DNA from: Capsicum annuum
Lineage: Eukaryota; Streptophyta; Magnoliopsida; Solanales; Solanaceae
Assembly: GCF_002878395.1 (NCBI RefSeq)
Contig: NC_061111.1
Coordinates: 30,803,196-30,867,195, forward strand
DNA: 64,000 nucleotides
Reading direction: 5' to 3'
Position 1 is the stretch's first letter, and each line of letters opens with the position of its first letter. A program made the position numbers and the translations under genes. Below the pieces are notes generated by a model. It worked only from the letters and a program-made list of their open reading frames with translations, was not told the DNA's origin and ran no database searches. Positions 1-8,840 of this stretch are shown here, piece by piece.

Positions 1-2
1 AA

Positions 3-137
3 TTGGGTTTGCAACATCTGCAGGAACTTTTCTTTCTATATTTTGCTAGTTGTACAAAGGAGGTATCTTCTTTCCTTACTAATCTAAAGAAACTGAAGAT
101 TGGTAATTTTGACCAGAAGAGACATCCAAGATCTTGA
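3..137 (+). pseudogene. Possible fragment of an NLR resistance gene (leucine-rich repeat part)
   Basis: Forty-four codons stay open from the left edge of the window to a TGA at 135-137. The peptide has a leucine-spaced pattern (LQHLQEL, then CTKEV, then LTNLKKLKI). The combination of CTKEV followed about ten residues later by NLKKL is familiar from the LRR of solanaceous R1/NRC-type coiled-coil NLR immune receptors, where it ends one LRR and starts the next. The similarity is recalled by eye from a short stretch, so this is a tentative family call. The frame does not continue as a recognisable LRR beyond 137, and no NB-ARC motif is visible. If real, it is the end of a gene lying to the left, or a piece carried by the MULE whose terminus is at 890. 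It could also be a chance leucine-rich reading. Confidence 0.33.
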
Positions 138-774
138 GGAAACATCTGGGAGCCAACTAATCTTTCCTTAACAAAGGTCTCGACAAAAAGGTTCTAACGT
201 TGAGTTGATGCACTGTCTTGACTAGCCTGTGGAGCTGTCAAGGGAAAGTCCTAAACAAGGAAAAATATATTTATCCATCAAGCTGAACAGGTGAGCTTGC
301 AAACTGTTTAGTCCAATCTTGCTTTGTCTGAAGCTTATCTATTCTGTCGAAGACCCCATGGCCTCAAAGCGTCATCTCAGAAAATATCCGAAAAACCTTC
401 TTCGAGGATTAAATGGCTTATTTGAAATTAGACTTTTGACTATTAATTCACCAAATCAGAACAACAACGCAACTGACACTTCCTTAGGAAAGAGTAACAA
501 TTTCGTAACAGTTTTTTATTTTTAAGGAGATTTGTACAAAATAACAATTGACCACAACTACATTTCATTGGGGATGATTAGTGAAAAAGGAGGAATTTTG
601 CTGGAAAAATTCAGTGCACAGAAGTGAGGGAGAAAGGTCCTCATTTTGAAGTCGGCTAATGTGAGAAAACGCGTATTGTGTGTATTTGGTTGGGTCTCTT
701 TTGATGGGCCAGGTCGGGTTTGAGGTTTTTTCTTAAAAACAGGCCGTTTAGGAGGATTTGGATCATTCCATTAG
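138..774. other. Stretch without recognised gene
   Basis: About 640 bases with stops in all frames except a 68-codon plus-strand frame at 319-525. That frame begins with TTG and matches no family I recognise. The stretch may be the interior of the transposon whose end lies at 890. No promoter, RNA gene or repeat is evident. Confidence 0.5.
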
Positions 775-890
775 TTGAAGGGTATATATGCAAACTTTTA
801 TAACGGCGGGGATATATATGGCCCAAAAGTATAACTGAGGGTAAACTAGGCTAATTTTTCAAAGTACAGGGGTATTTTTGCCTCCTTTCC
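775..890. mobile_element. Right terminus of a Mutator-like (MULE) element
   Basis: Read on the minus strand from 890 inward, the sequence starts GGAAAGGAGGCAAAAATACC and then carries phrases such as TACTTTGA, TTTACCCTCAGTTATACT and CCGTTAT. The same order of phrases forms the inverted termini of the 1.1-kb MULE at 23,072-24,202, so this is the end of a relative. The nine bases after it (891-899, CTATTAAGT) would be one copy of a target duplication. The partner end is not found between position 1 and here, so the element either extends left of the window or lost its other end. Confidence 0.5.
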
Positions 891-1004
891 CTATTAAGTA
901 TTAAGGGTAAAATGCACAAAAATGATTAATTTTATCTTGAATTTTTGAACTTTTTTTTCATATATATATTATCTTATTTTTAAAAAATAAATATTTGATT
1001 GTAA
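891..1004. other. AT-rich spacer
   Basis: Short AT-rich sequence between the MULE terminus and the truncated LTR of copia copy 1. It begins with the presumed 9-bp target duplication CTATTAAGT and has no coding potential. The missing left part of the LTR suggests a deletion ended here. Confidence 0.4.
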
Positions 1005-1490
1005 AATTTTAAAAACATGATTCTTCCAAAGGATACATAAACCATTGCTACCTTTCAGAAGGGGCACTTTATAGCTATATAAACCTGCTTTTTTTTCCAC
1101 AGGTTTAGAATGAAAAATTTTTGCATAAGAAAAATATTCTCTTGCTTCTAAAAACTCTGTATGATCATCTCCCATTGAGTGAGTTCGAAGAAAACCAAAA
1201 AAATTGAGGAACCGCTACATTCTGGTTGTGAAGTCATTTTATCCCGGGAGGAAAATTCTTCAACCTCGGGTACTTGAGGGGAATTATTTCTTTAAGGACA
1301 CTCCGTGAATTTGGAGGACTTGACTTTTTTCTGTTTCATCTCTTTTTCTTTTAGAAACTGAAAACATACTTCTTTGAAAGATCATTTTGATCTTGTGTTG
1401 AAGGTGTTGGACAACTTCATAAGTGTTCTTCATTTATTCTTGAACTTGTATTGAAGTAATGTTGCTAAAATACAGATTTTGTGTACCCTA
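1005..1490 (+). repeat. Truncated 5' LTR of copia copy 1
   Basis: Matches the 3' LTR at 6,470-6,940 nearly base for base: TTCCAAAGGATACA, then the TATA region, the CCACAGGTTTAG stretch and the CCTCGGGTACTTGAGGGG stretch. The first about 125 bases of the LTR (TGTTGGG onward, present at 6,347) are missing here, so the U3 enhancer part was lost. The inner end is unclear because no standard tRNA primer site (TGGTATCAGAGC) follows; 1,490 is an estimate from alignment with copy 2. Confidence 0.8.
1076..1083 (+). promoter_or_regulatory. TATA box of 5' LTR, copia copy 1
   Basis: TATATAAA sits in GCTATATAAACCTGC, a phrase conserved in the other LTRs of this family (6,551 plus strand, 7,644 minus strand). 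Position within the LTR fits the U3/R border, with RNA start expected about 25-30 bases downstream. Confidence 0.6.
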
Positions 1491-1830
1491 AAAACAACAA
1501 TCCTAAGAAAATAATTTACTAATCTGTATTGTTTCGTTTACTGTTTTTCAATAATAGTTGAACTTCATATTGATTGTTCTTCAACTTTTTGAACTTGTGT
1601 TTGAAGTTCTTGAAACTTCATTTTGATAGTTCATTAAGAGGTTGAACTTGTGTTGAAGTTCTTAACATTTGGTTTTGCTATTTTCCAGAAAATAGTTTGA
1701 ACTTCATTTTGTTGATGTTCATAAGTTGGGTTGAACTTATTGTTAAAAGTTCAAAGTTATAAATACAGAGTGAAAATTTCATTTGATTGTTCATATGTTA
1801 ATTTGAACATGTGTTTGAAGTTATTAGTGA
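1430..1830 (+). repeat. Degenerate TTGAACTTGTGTTGAAGTT repeats in leader
   Basis: The phrase TTGAACTT with G/T-rich variants recurs at irregular spacing of roughly 40-70 bases. It starts inside the LTR end and runs through the leader ahead of gag. It is much less prominent in copy 2, so it may have been amplified in copy 1. No open frame of value lies here; the 60-codon frame at 1,731-1,913 is a by-product of the repeats. Confidence 0.5.
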
Positions 1831-2010
1831 AAATTACAGATTTTATCAAAATTGTGAAAAACAACAACATTAAGGAAAGTGTAAAACTATTTATTTTTGT
1901 GCTTGTTTGGTGAAAGAAAAAAAATTATCGCCATTTATAAATCAAGTATTTGGTTAATCTGTATTGGGTATGATTTTATGGAGACTAAAATCTTTTGATT
2001 TCTACTCCCT

Positions 2011-2240
2011 CGATTAGAAGAATATAAAAACTTCATCGAGAAATTAGTATGATGAGAATTTGGTTCGGAGAATATAAAAACCTCACCGATTCACGTTAAG
2101 ATCTCTGTATTGGTTTCTGGAGTTTAAAATCTGTGGGATTTCACTCTATTTGAATTTGATTATGATTTGAAGTCATAAAAACTTCGTCATGTTTCATAGT
2201 TCATTCAGTTGATGATTTGAAGATATAAAAATTTCATCAT
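2011..2240 (+). repeat. Four short hairpin repeats in the copia leader
   Basis: Four copies, at 2,011-2,039, 2,061-2,089, 2,161-2,190 and 2,211-2,240, share the plan GATTxGAAG-xATAAAA-ACTTCATC. Each can fold into a short hairpin because GAAG/CTTC and GAT/ATC arms pair around an ATAAAA loop. Two copies of the same module sit in the leader of copy 2 (12,941-12,968 and 12,991-13,017), so the repeats belong to the family. A leader position between LTR and gag fits an RNA signal, for example for packaging or dimer formation; that role is inference. Confidence 0.6.
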
Positions 2241-2829
2241 TGACTAGAAACAAGTTGGCTAAAGATTAAATTCTTTATTGTTAGTATTCTGAAATACTAA
2301 AGAGTATGTCAAAGGTTGACCAGAAAATGACGAATGAAACTGAACAATAAATTGGTTTGGTTGTGAATGGTGTTATCCAATGACTACCAATGTTGCATCA
2401 TTAAGTCATTCAGGTATTGCTTTAGCAATGAAAACGATAGAGAAATAGAAAAATATTTTGGTGTGAACTTCAAAGAATGACATAAATGATGTCATTTTGA
2501 CTGGCCAAACTTGCAATGCAAATGTTCACAAGTATATATCCTCATATTCTTAAAAAAATTAATAATAATAATAATGATTGGAAATCAATTGTCTAATTTG
2601 AAAGATCTTATGAGTCATTTCAAGATAGAAGACGATAATGAGTTGAATGAAAAAAAAATCATCAATAATGAATGCAAATCCTGTTAAGGATGATGCTCCA
2701 AATAATAAGAATATGAAGACGTCTTTTGAACAAGAAAAGAGATTAGCTAAACATGTTGGAAATAACTAGAAAGATTGAAAATCTATGTGATACGATCACT
2801 GAAAGAAATCTAGTTGGATATCCAAATGA

Positions 2830-3279
2830 ATGGTGGTTTAATTTAGGAGCCACTAGACATGTTTGAGCGGACAAAGAAGCTTTTGCTACTTATGATTTCG
2901 TTGGTCCCAAAGAAGTGATCTTCAAGGAAAATAATACAACAATCAAGATTGAAGAAAGTGGGAGGATGTTCCTAAAAGTGACTTTCGGCAAAGTGTTGAC
3001 TCTCAACAATGTTCTCCATGTTATTACTATTATGAAAAACTTTGTGTCAATAACACTTCTCATTAAAAATGGGTTTAAGTGTGTGTTTGTTTGGAGAAAG
3101 TTGTAATAAACAAGAATGAAACATATGTAGGAAAGGGCTACCTCAATGAGGGCCTTTTCAAACTTTATGTAATGGTTGTTGAAATAAAGAAAGTTGAGGC
3201 TTCTTTTTACTTGCTAGAGTCAAACGATTTGTGGCATAGTCATTTAGGACAATTCAACTACAAAACCTTGCAAAAATAA
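2830..3279 (+). pseudogene. Protease and GAG-pre-integrase remnant, copia copy 1
   Basis: At 2,831 the protease active-site region reads WWFNLGATRHV instead of the family's WWVDSGATRHV (as in copy 2), so the catalytic Asp and the Ser are both replaced and a stop follows at once. Downstream comes the usual segment LNNVLHV...GFKCVF and, near 3,230, the integrase zinc-binding start LWHSHLGQFNYKTL. Gag itself (about 2,310-2,830) is reduced to untranslatable scraps. The frame changes around 3,080. This unit cannot yield an active protease. Confidence 0.75.
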
Positions 3280-3339
3280 AAAAACTGACTAACTTAAAAG
3301 TTTTACCAAACTTTGAGTGCAATATATTAAAATGTTAAA

Positions 3340-4214
3340 TGTGTGTGGAATCAAAGTATGCTAAGCATTTGTATAATTCTGTTGAAAAGAATTCAAATCC
3401 CTTAGACTTAATCCACACAGACATTTGTGATATGAAGTCAACATCATCTCGTGGTGAGAAAAAGTATTTTATAACTTTTATTGACGATTGAACTAAATAT
3501 TATTATGTCTATTTGCTAAACAGTAAGGATGAAGCAATAGATGCATTTAGGCAATATAAAATAGAAGTTGAAAATCAGTTAGAGAAAAAGATCAAAACGA
3601 TAAGAAGTGATAGGGGCAGAGAATACGGATCTCCCTGTGCATAAATATATGTAGAGAGTGGAATTGTCCATTAAAATACGACCCTATATTCATCTCAGTC
3701 TAATGGTATTGTGGAAAGGAAAAACCGAGCCTTGAAGGAAATAATGAATGCCTTACTAATAAGTTCAAGTTTACCGCAAAACATATGGGGGGAAGCTATC
3801 CTTACAGCTAATTGAATACTCAATAGAGTACCCCATAATAAGACACAATTAATTCCATATGAAAAATGAAAAGGAAGGAAACTCAACTTGAAATATTTTA
3901 AAGTGTGGGGGTATCTAACGAAGGTCTAAGTTCCTATGCCTAAAAGAGTAAGGATAGGACCTAAGACGGTGGACTACGTGTTCATAGAATATGCTAAAAG
4001 TAGTAAATCATGTCGGTTTTTGGTTCATAAATCCGAACATCTTGATATCAATGAAAACACGATAATTAAATCAGATAATGCTGATTATTTGAACACATTT
4101 ATCCATATAAAACTAGACATGAACAGTCTAGTGGGGGGTCTAAACGACCTCGAGATGAACCGAGTGAGGTTATGCGTAATGATAAGAATCCAAGATGTAG
4201 TACACTTCAAATAA
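3340..4214 (+). pseudogene. Integrase remnant, copia copy 1
   Basis: The DDE catalytic core can be followed: first Asp in IHTDICDMK (about 3,415), second in RSDRG (about 3,607), Glu in GIVERKN (about 3,710). All three acidic residues survive, but at least six stop codons interrupt the domain, for example after FIDD, in place of a residue before IYVES, and in the AN*ILNR segment. The C-terminal part at 3,936-4,214 (PKRVRIGPKTVDYVFIEYAKSS) is open and matches copy 2 at 10,521-10,733. Normal integrase would insert the reverse-transcribed DNA into the genome. Confidence 0.8.
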
Positions 4215-4261
4215 AGTCAACTTTATTTGGATCAAATTTTGTAACATTTCTCTTAGAAAAT

Positions 4262-5240
4262 GAGCCTCAAATATTTAAGGAAGCGATGTCGTCGTCAGAT
4301 TCAGCCTTTTGGAAAAAGGCAATCAATAGTGAGATTGATTTTATCATAATCAACCATATATGGGAGTTGATTGATCTTCCTCCAGGAAATAAACCTTTAG
4401 GTTCTAAAGGATCTTTAAAAGGAAAATGAAAACTCATGATTCTATTGACAAATACAAGGCAAGACTTGTTGTAAAAGGCTTTAAACAAAAGGAAGACCTT
4501 GATTACTTTGATACATACTCTTCTGTAACGAGGATAATGTCAATTTGGATGTTAGTCGCCTTAGTAGTGGTATATGGTCTTGAAATCCATCAAATAAATG
4601 AGAAAACAACATTCCTAAATGGATAATTGGAGGAAGAAATTTACATGGAACACCCTGAAGGTTTTGTGGTTCCAGAAAAAGAAAATAAGGTGTGTAAACT
4701 TGTTAAGTCACTTTATATACTAAAACTAGCACCTAAACAATGGCATGTGAAGTTTGACCAAACCATGTTGGCAAACGGATTCAAAATAAATAAATGTGAT
4801 AAATGTGTTTACATCAAAGACACTCTAAATTACTAAGTCATTGTTTGTTTGTATGTTGATGACATGTTGATCATCAGTAGAGATATTTCTGACATAAATG
4901 CTATGAAACGAATGCTCGAGAGAAAGTTTGATATAAAAGACCTTGGAGTTGCGGATGTGATCTTAGGGTTGGCATTGTCACAGTCTCATTACATTAAAAA
5001 GGTACTTGACAAATAGTATTTGGAATTTGGTATTGCCAAGACTCCATTGGACGTGAGCTTTGCACTTCAAAAGAATAAAGGTGAAAGCGACTCATAGTCT
5101 GAGTAAGCAAGAGTGTTGGAATGTTTAATGTATATCATAAATTATATACGACCAGACATAGCATGTGCTATTAGTAAGTTGAGTCGGTACATAAGTAATC
5201 CTAATAAAACTCATTGGATGACAATGAAAAGAGTTTTGGT
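4262..5240 (+). pseudogene. Reverse transcriptase remnant, copia copy 1
   Basis: Conserved copia RT phrases appear in order: SSSDSAFWKKAINSE, WELIDLPPGNKPLGS, YKARLVVKGFKQKEDLDY, LEEEIYMEHPEGF, and the catalytic CLYVDDMLI with YVDD at 4,852-4,863 intact. It is broken by stops (after GSLKGK, NG*LEEE, NY*VIV, LDK*YLEF, DS*SE*ARV) and by a frame change near 4,430. Two short deletions are visible against copy 2, including loss of the IHRTPQG stretch before LALSQSHYIK. A frameshift at about 5,235 separates it from RNase H. Confidence 0.85.
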
Positions 5241-5760
5241 AAATACACTCAAGACTATGCTTTGTATTATAATAAATATACCACGGTACTTGAAGGATAT
5301 AGTGATGCAAATTGGATCACCGGATCGAATGAAGTAAAATCCACCAGTGGATATGTATTTACTATCGGTGGAGGAGCGGTCTCTTGGAAATCATCCAAAT
5401 AGACATGTATTGCTCGCTCTATAATGGAATTAGAATTTCATATTAGATAAAGTCAGTGAAGAAGCAGAATGGATCTAGAATTTCTTGGAAGATATTCCTT
5501 ATTGTTCCAAACCAGTGGAACCAATATGTATACACTGCGATAGCTAAACGACAATAGCTTGGGCAGGGAGCATAATGTACAAGGGTAAATCTTGTCAGAT
5601 AAGACAAAGACATACTATCGTTAGAGAACTTCTCTCTAGTGGAATTATACTGTTGACTATGTAAAGTCAAAGGATAATGTGTCGGATCTACTTACAAAAG
5701 GCTTGTCTAGAGAAAGAGTTGAAAGGACATCCAAGGGAATGGATTTACGGCCTAGGAAAA
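5241..5760 (+). pseudogene. RNase H remnant, copia copy 1
   Basis: Begins with [19 protein letters not shown] followed by [14 protein letters not shown] and then breaks at a TAG where copy 2 has Gln (KQTYIARS). The remainder (about 5,405-5,760) can be traced through scraps such as [31 protein letters not shown] and [10 protein letters not shown], with frame changes. RNase H would degrade the RNA strand during reverse transcription. Not functional. Confidence 0.8.
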
Positions 5761-6346
5761 GTTAGCATGACGGTAACGCTACCTAGTAGACTGGAGATCC
5801 CAAGAGCTAGGTTCAAGGAGATCAAACAAAGTTGTGTCTGACAGGTTCAACATTGCCAATATACCCAACCCATTCTCAGGATGTAGACAATGTTTAGTAA
5901 ACAAGGATAAGACTTATGGTGTGAAGTCTTTTAGTGATTATCAAATTTGATAAATTTGACCAAATAGTTTAATCTACAAGATTGAACGTTTAGAAATCAC
6001 CTATGTGAGGGGAAGTCGAAACCGCTTCAAGGAGAATGTTAGTAAAGGCCTATTCTCTAAGCTCTCATGAGACCGAAACGTGTTCATAACTGGAACAAAT
6101 AAAACCGTGAGAACCATAAATGGTAAAAGGCTGGTTGTGTGACATGTGTTGTCTAGGTGTACATTAAAGCTTAACGGTTCAAAGATATCAAATCTACCGA
6201 TTGACTAAGTGCATCTAATGCATATTCACTATAAAAAGTTTAAAGGGAAACCCACTTATCCAAATGCAATTAGTATTTGCTTAATGATCACATATTTGTC
6301 CATAAAGTTTTACAAAGAATAGCCATTCCCCATTCATATGGGGGAT
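5761..6346 (+). other. 3' untranslated tail and purine tract of copia copy 1
   Basis: Noncoding tail between RNase H and the 3' LTR. It aligns with the tail of copy 2 (8,279-8,840). The end, CATATGGGGGAT just before TGTTGGG at 6,347, is the polypurine tract that would prime plus-strand DNA synthesis. No gene is seen. Confidence 0.6.
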
Positions 6347-6942
6347 TGTTGGGTTTAATTGGTGTGAATGAAAAATGGAGGAACATAACCTTTTATGAAA
6401 AAACATATTGTTTTGGAAAAGGAGTGAGTGTTTAGATTGTTGTGTCTGTTCAGAAAAAGACACAATGTTTCAAATGAAAAGATATGACTCTTCCAAAGGA
6501 TACACCTTTTCGGATAACCATCGCCACATTTCAAAAGGGGCACTTATGGCTATATAAACCTGCATTTTTTCCACAGGTTTAGCATGAAAAATTTCTGCAT
6601 AAGAAAAATATTCTCTTTCTTCTAAAACATCTGTGTGATCATCACCCGTTGAGTGAGTTTGAAGAAAACCAAAAAGTTTGAGGTATCGCTACATTCTGAT
6701 TGTGAAGTCATTTTATCCTGGGAGGAAAATTCTGCAACCTCGGGTACTTGAGGGGAATTATTTCTTTAAGAACATTCCATGAATTTGGAGGACTTGGCTT
6801 TTTTCTGTTTCATCTATTTTTCTTTACGAAACTGAAAACATACTTCTTTGAAAGATCATTTTGATCTTGTGTTGAAGGTGTTGGACAACTTCATAAATTT
6901 TCTTGATTTATTCTTGAACTTGTGTTAAAGTAGTGTTTCTTT
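6347..6942 (+). repeat. 3' LTR of copia copy 1, end replaced
   Basis: Starts TGTTGGGTTTAATTGG right after the purine tract and carries a TATA box at 6,551-6,558. It matches the 5' LTR from 6,470 onward. It stops matching at about 6,930 (GTGTTAAAGTAGTG), short of the true LTR end. A second copy of an internal LTR stretch (6,829-6,861 repeated at 6,943-6,975) then marks the junction to the PPO fragment. Confidence 0.8.
6551..6558 (+). promoter_or_regulatory. TATA box of 3' LTR, copia copy 1 (faces PPO antisense)
   Basis: TATATAAA in GGCTATATAAACCTGC. Transcription from this 3' LTR would run rightward, out of the element, and across the PPO fragment at 6,976-7,607 in antisense direction. Activity is not shown. 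Confidence 0.5.
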
Positions 6943-6975
6943 AAGAAACTGAAAACATACTTCTTTGAAAGATCA
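6943..6975 (+). repeat. 33-bp duplicate of an LTR segment at the PPO junction
   Basis: The segment AAACTGAAAACATACTTCTT and the following AAAGATCATTT-like bases occur inside the LTR at 6,829-6,861 and again here, directly against PPO sequence. It looks like a templated join made during double-strand-break repair or template switching. Confidence 0.7.
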
Positions 6976-7607
6976 TTTCTTGATTATTGCACATCCTTTG
7001 TAAGTTATTTGCTTTCACATCATTACCAAAATAAACAAGGTTTAAGATTGCTTGACCCTGATTGTCATTGTTACGTCGTGGATTATAAAGGTCAGGGTAC
7101 ATATTTGGCTGATCGAACATAGAAGGAAAATGCATGCCCTTTAGATGGTCCCAATTCCAATATGGAAATGCAAAACTTGTATCATTGATCAAACTGCCTA
7201 AGATTCTCTAGTAAAAATACAAGTACCATCGATGGTAGGGGAAAAAAAGCCACGAGTAGTGAACTTGTAGCTCTTTGTCACCAACTTTGTAGGCACCATT
7301 GCAATAAGAACAATGGATATTGGCTTGTTGTTAAAATCTGCGTGGATCACTAGGGTCTTTAACGTCGAGCTCCTTCATTCTTTTGATGGCTAAGTTGAAC
7401 TTAGCCATGTACTCTTCATCCACTACATGAGCGGCTAGACGAATACGAAGCTTGGACATGGGAGGTAACTTGTAATAAGGAATATCCTTAGGATTAATAT
7501 CTAGATTAGGGGGGAAACAAGAATAAGGTACATTTAAACCGGGTTTAATTTCGGCAGTGCCACAAAAATTAGTTGGGGCTAGAATAGGAGTTGAGAGTTT
7601 GTATTTC
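6976..7607 (-). pseudogene. PPO: Polyphenol oxidase (catechol oxidase) gene fragment with intact CuA site
   Basis: On the minus strand about 210 codons read as plant polyphenol oxidase, the plastid-lumen copper enzyme that oxidises o-diphenols to quinones in browning and defence. From N to C: the start of the mature protein (CGTAEIKPG...YSCFPP), [19 protein letters not shown], then the CuA domain with its three copper histidines ([33 protein letters not shown]), then SLINDTSFAFPYWNWDHLKGM and a variable stretch. The Cys of the thioether bridge is also kept. Two stops interrupt it: TAA at 7,331-7,333 before QQANIHC, where plant PPOs normally have Lys, and TAG at 7,208-7,210 in the FYERI stretch. 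The transit peptide, CuB domain and C-terminal part are absent; family length is near 590 residues. It is flanked directly by LTR sequence on both sides. Confidence 0.93.
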
Positions 7608-7643
7608 AAAAAATTCGTGTCTAAACTTGTGGATGAAAGCAGG

Positions 7644-7651
7644 TTTATATA
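7644..7651 (-). promoter_or_regulatory. TATA box of 3' LTR, copia copy 2 (faces PPO sense)
   Basis: TATATAAA on the minus strand, in the same GGCTATATAAACCTGC phrase as copy 1. Expected start of transcription is about 7,615-7,622, only about ten bases before PPO codons begin, so LTR-driven RNA would carry PPO in sense orientation. Activity is not shown. Confidence 0.5.
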
Positions 7652-7989
7652 GCCTTCATATGCCTCTTCTGAAAAGTGGCAATGGTTTACTTAAAGGTGT
7701 GACCTTTCCTGAAAGATCATGTCTGTTCGTCCAAAGTTTGCATATTTTCTGAATAGGCAGATCATTTCATGAATTAGTGTGTCATTTTGTTGAAGGATTG
7801 CATCCTTTTGAAGCATTAGTTCGAAATAGTGCATTTTTTTGAAGCATCAGTTCGGAACATTGCATGCATGCATATAACTGGAGGATCAAACACAAAAAAC
7901 ATTTACTGTGTTTATATTTTATTCTTTTCGGATTAATTTTATGTCAAATAAATTTTGTCTAAAAAGATAGATCTCATCGATGGATCATT

Positions 7990-8045
7990 TGACAAATCCA
8001 AATCCAAATCCGAAGCCGAAGCCGAAGCCAAAGCCGAGCTGAGCG
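7990..8045 (-). repeat. CCRAAK hexamer repeat inside LTR
   Basis: On the plus strand the units CCAAAT, CCAAAT, CCGAAG (three times), CCAAAG and CCGAGC follow each other, next to a CpG-rich GAGCGAGAGACGACGATGACGG stretch of which only the start is quoted in motif form here. In the 5' LTR at 13,681-13,700 the array is reduced to one or two units. It is an LTR microsatellite whose copy number changed after insertion. Confidence 0.65.
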
Positions 8046-8278
8046 AGAGACGACGATGACGGCGTGAGGCATCTCTTATTTCTTGCCTCACTTACCAAGT
8101 GAAATAAGTGTTTCTTAATATGAACACTTGAAAGTCACATTGCCCACCAATGTGAGAGAAATAGTATACTTTTCATTTTAGAGTACACTTTTTATTTTAG
8201 TGTTTTCTTCTCTATTTTTCCTTCCACTTGGTTTCCTCCATTTTTCATTAACACTTTTCATATACTTTGAACACAACA

Positions 8279-8840
8279 GTCACCCACATGAATGGGAAAT
8301 GGCTATTTTTCATAAAATTTTTACGGACAAGTATGTGATCATCAAGCAAAGACTGATTGCATCTAGATAAGTGGATTTCCCTTTGAACTTTTCGTAGTGA
8401 ACATGCATCGGATGCACTCGGTCAATTGGTAGATTTGATATTTTTAAACCGTCGAGCTTTAATATACACTTAGACAACACATGTCACACAACCAACCTTT
8501 TACCGTTTATGGTTCTCACGATTTTGTTCTTTTCAGCCATTAACATGTCCCAGTTTCATGAGAGCTTAGAGGATAGGCCTTTACTAATATTCTCCTTGAA
8601 ACAGCTTCCACTTCGTCCTCACATAGGTGATTTCTAAATGTTTAATTCTATAGATTAAACTATTTGGTCAAATTTATCAAATTTAGATAATCATTAAAAG
8701 ACTTTTTACCTTAAGTCTTATCCTTGTTTACTAAACATTGTCTACATCATGAGAATGGGTTGGGTAATTAACAACGTTGAACCTGTTAGACACAACTTTG
8801 TTTGATCTCCTTGAACCTAGCTCTTAGGATCTCCAGTCTG
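8279..8840 (-). other. 3' untranslated tail of copia copy 2
   Basis: Noncoding tail between the end of RNase H and the 3' LTR, with the purine-rich end (minus strand CATGTGGGTGAC) touching TGTTG at 8,278. It aligns with 5,761-6,346 of copy 1, including the phrases around AATCACCTATGTGAGG. No gene is seen. Confidence 0.6.

Larger units (their letters stand above)
1005..6942 (+). mobile_element. Ty1/copia retrotransposon, copy 1 (degenerate)
   Basis: A plus-strand copia element with the order LTR, leader, gag/protease remnant, integrase, reverse transcriptase, RNase H, LTR. Integrase lying before reverse transcriptase defines copia. Copy 2 (7,608-13,933, minus strand) is the same family: the RT, RNase H, integrase and LTR sequences align phrase by phrase. 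Copy 1 is much more decayed, with stops every few dozen codons, most of gag gone, and the 5' LTR lacking its U3 beginning. The 3' LTR runs from TGTTGGG at 6,347 to about 6,942, where it is cut and joined to a PPO fragment. No intact target duplication remains. The family resembles the Tto1/Tnt1-like group common in Solanaceae. Confidence 0.9.
7608..8278 (-). repeat. 3' LTR of copia copy 2, truncated after the TATA region
   Basis: Read on the minus strand it starts TGTTGTGTTC at 8,278 and matches the copy 2 5' LTR (13,933 downward) through the GCATGCATGCA stretch at about 7,860. It continues through U3 to GGCTATATAAACCTGC and the CCACAAGTTTAG stretch, which aligns with copy 1. At 7,608 the LTR stops and PPO coding sequence begins without a gap. 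The rest of R and U5 is missing. Confidence 0.8.
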
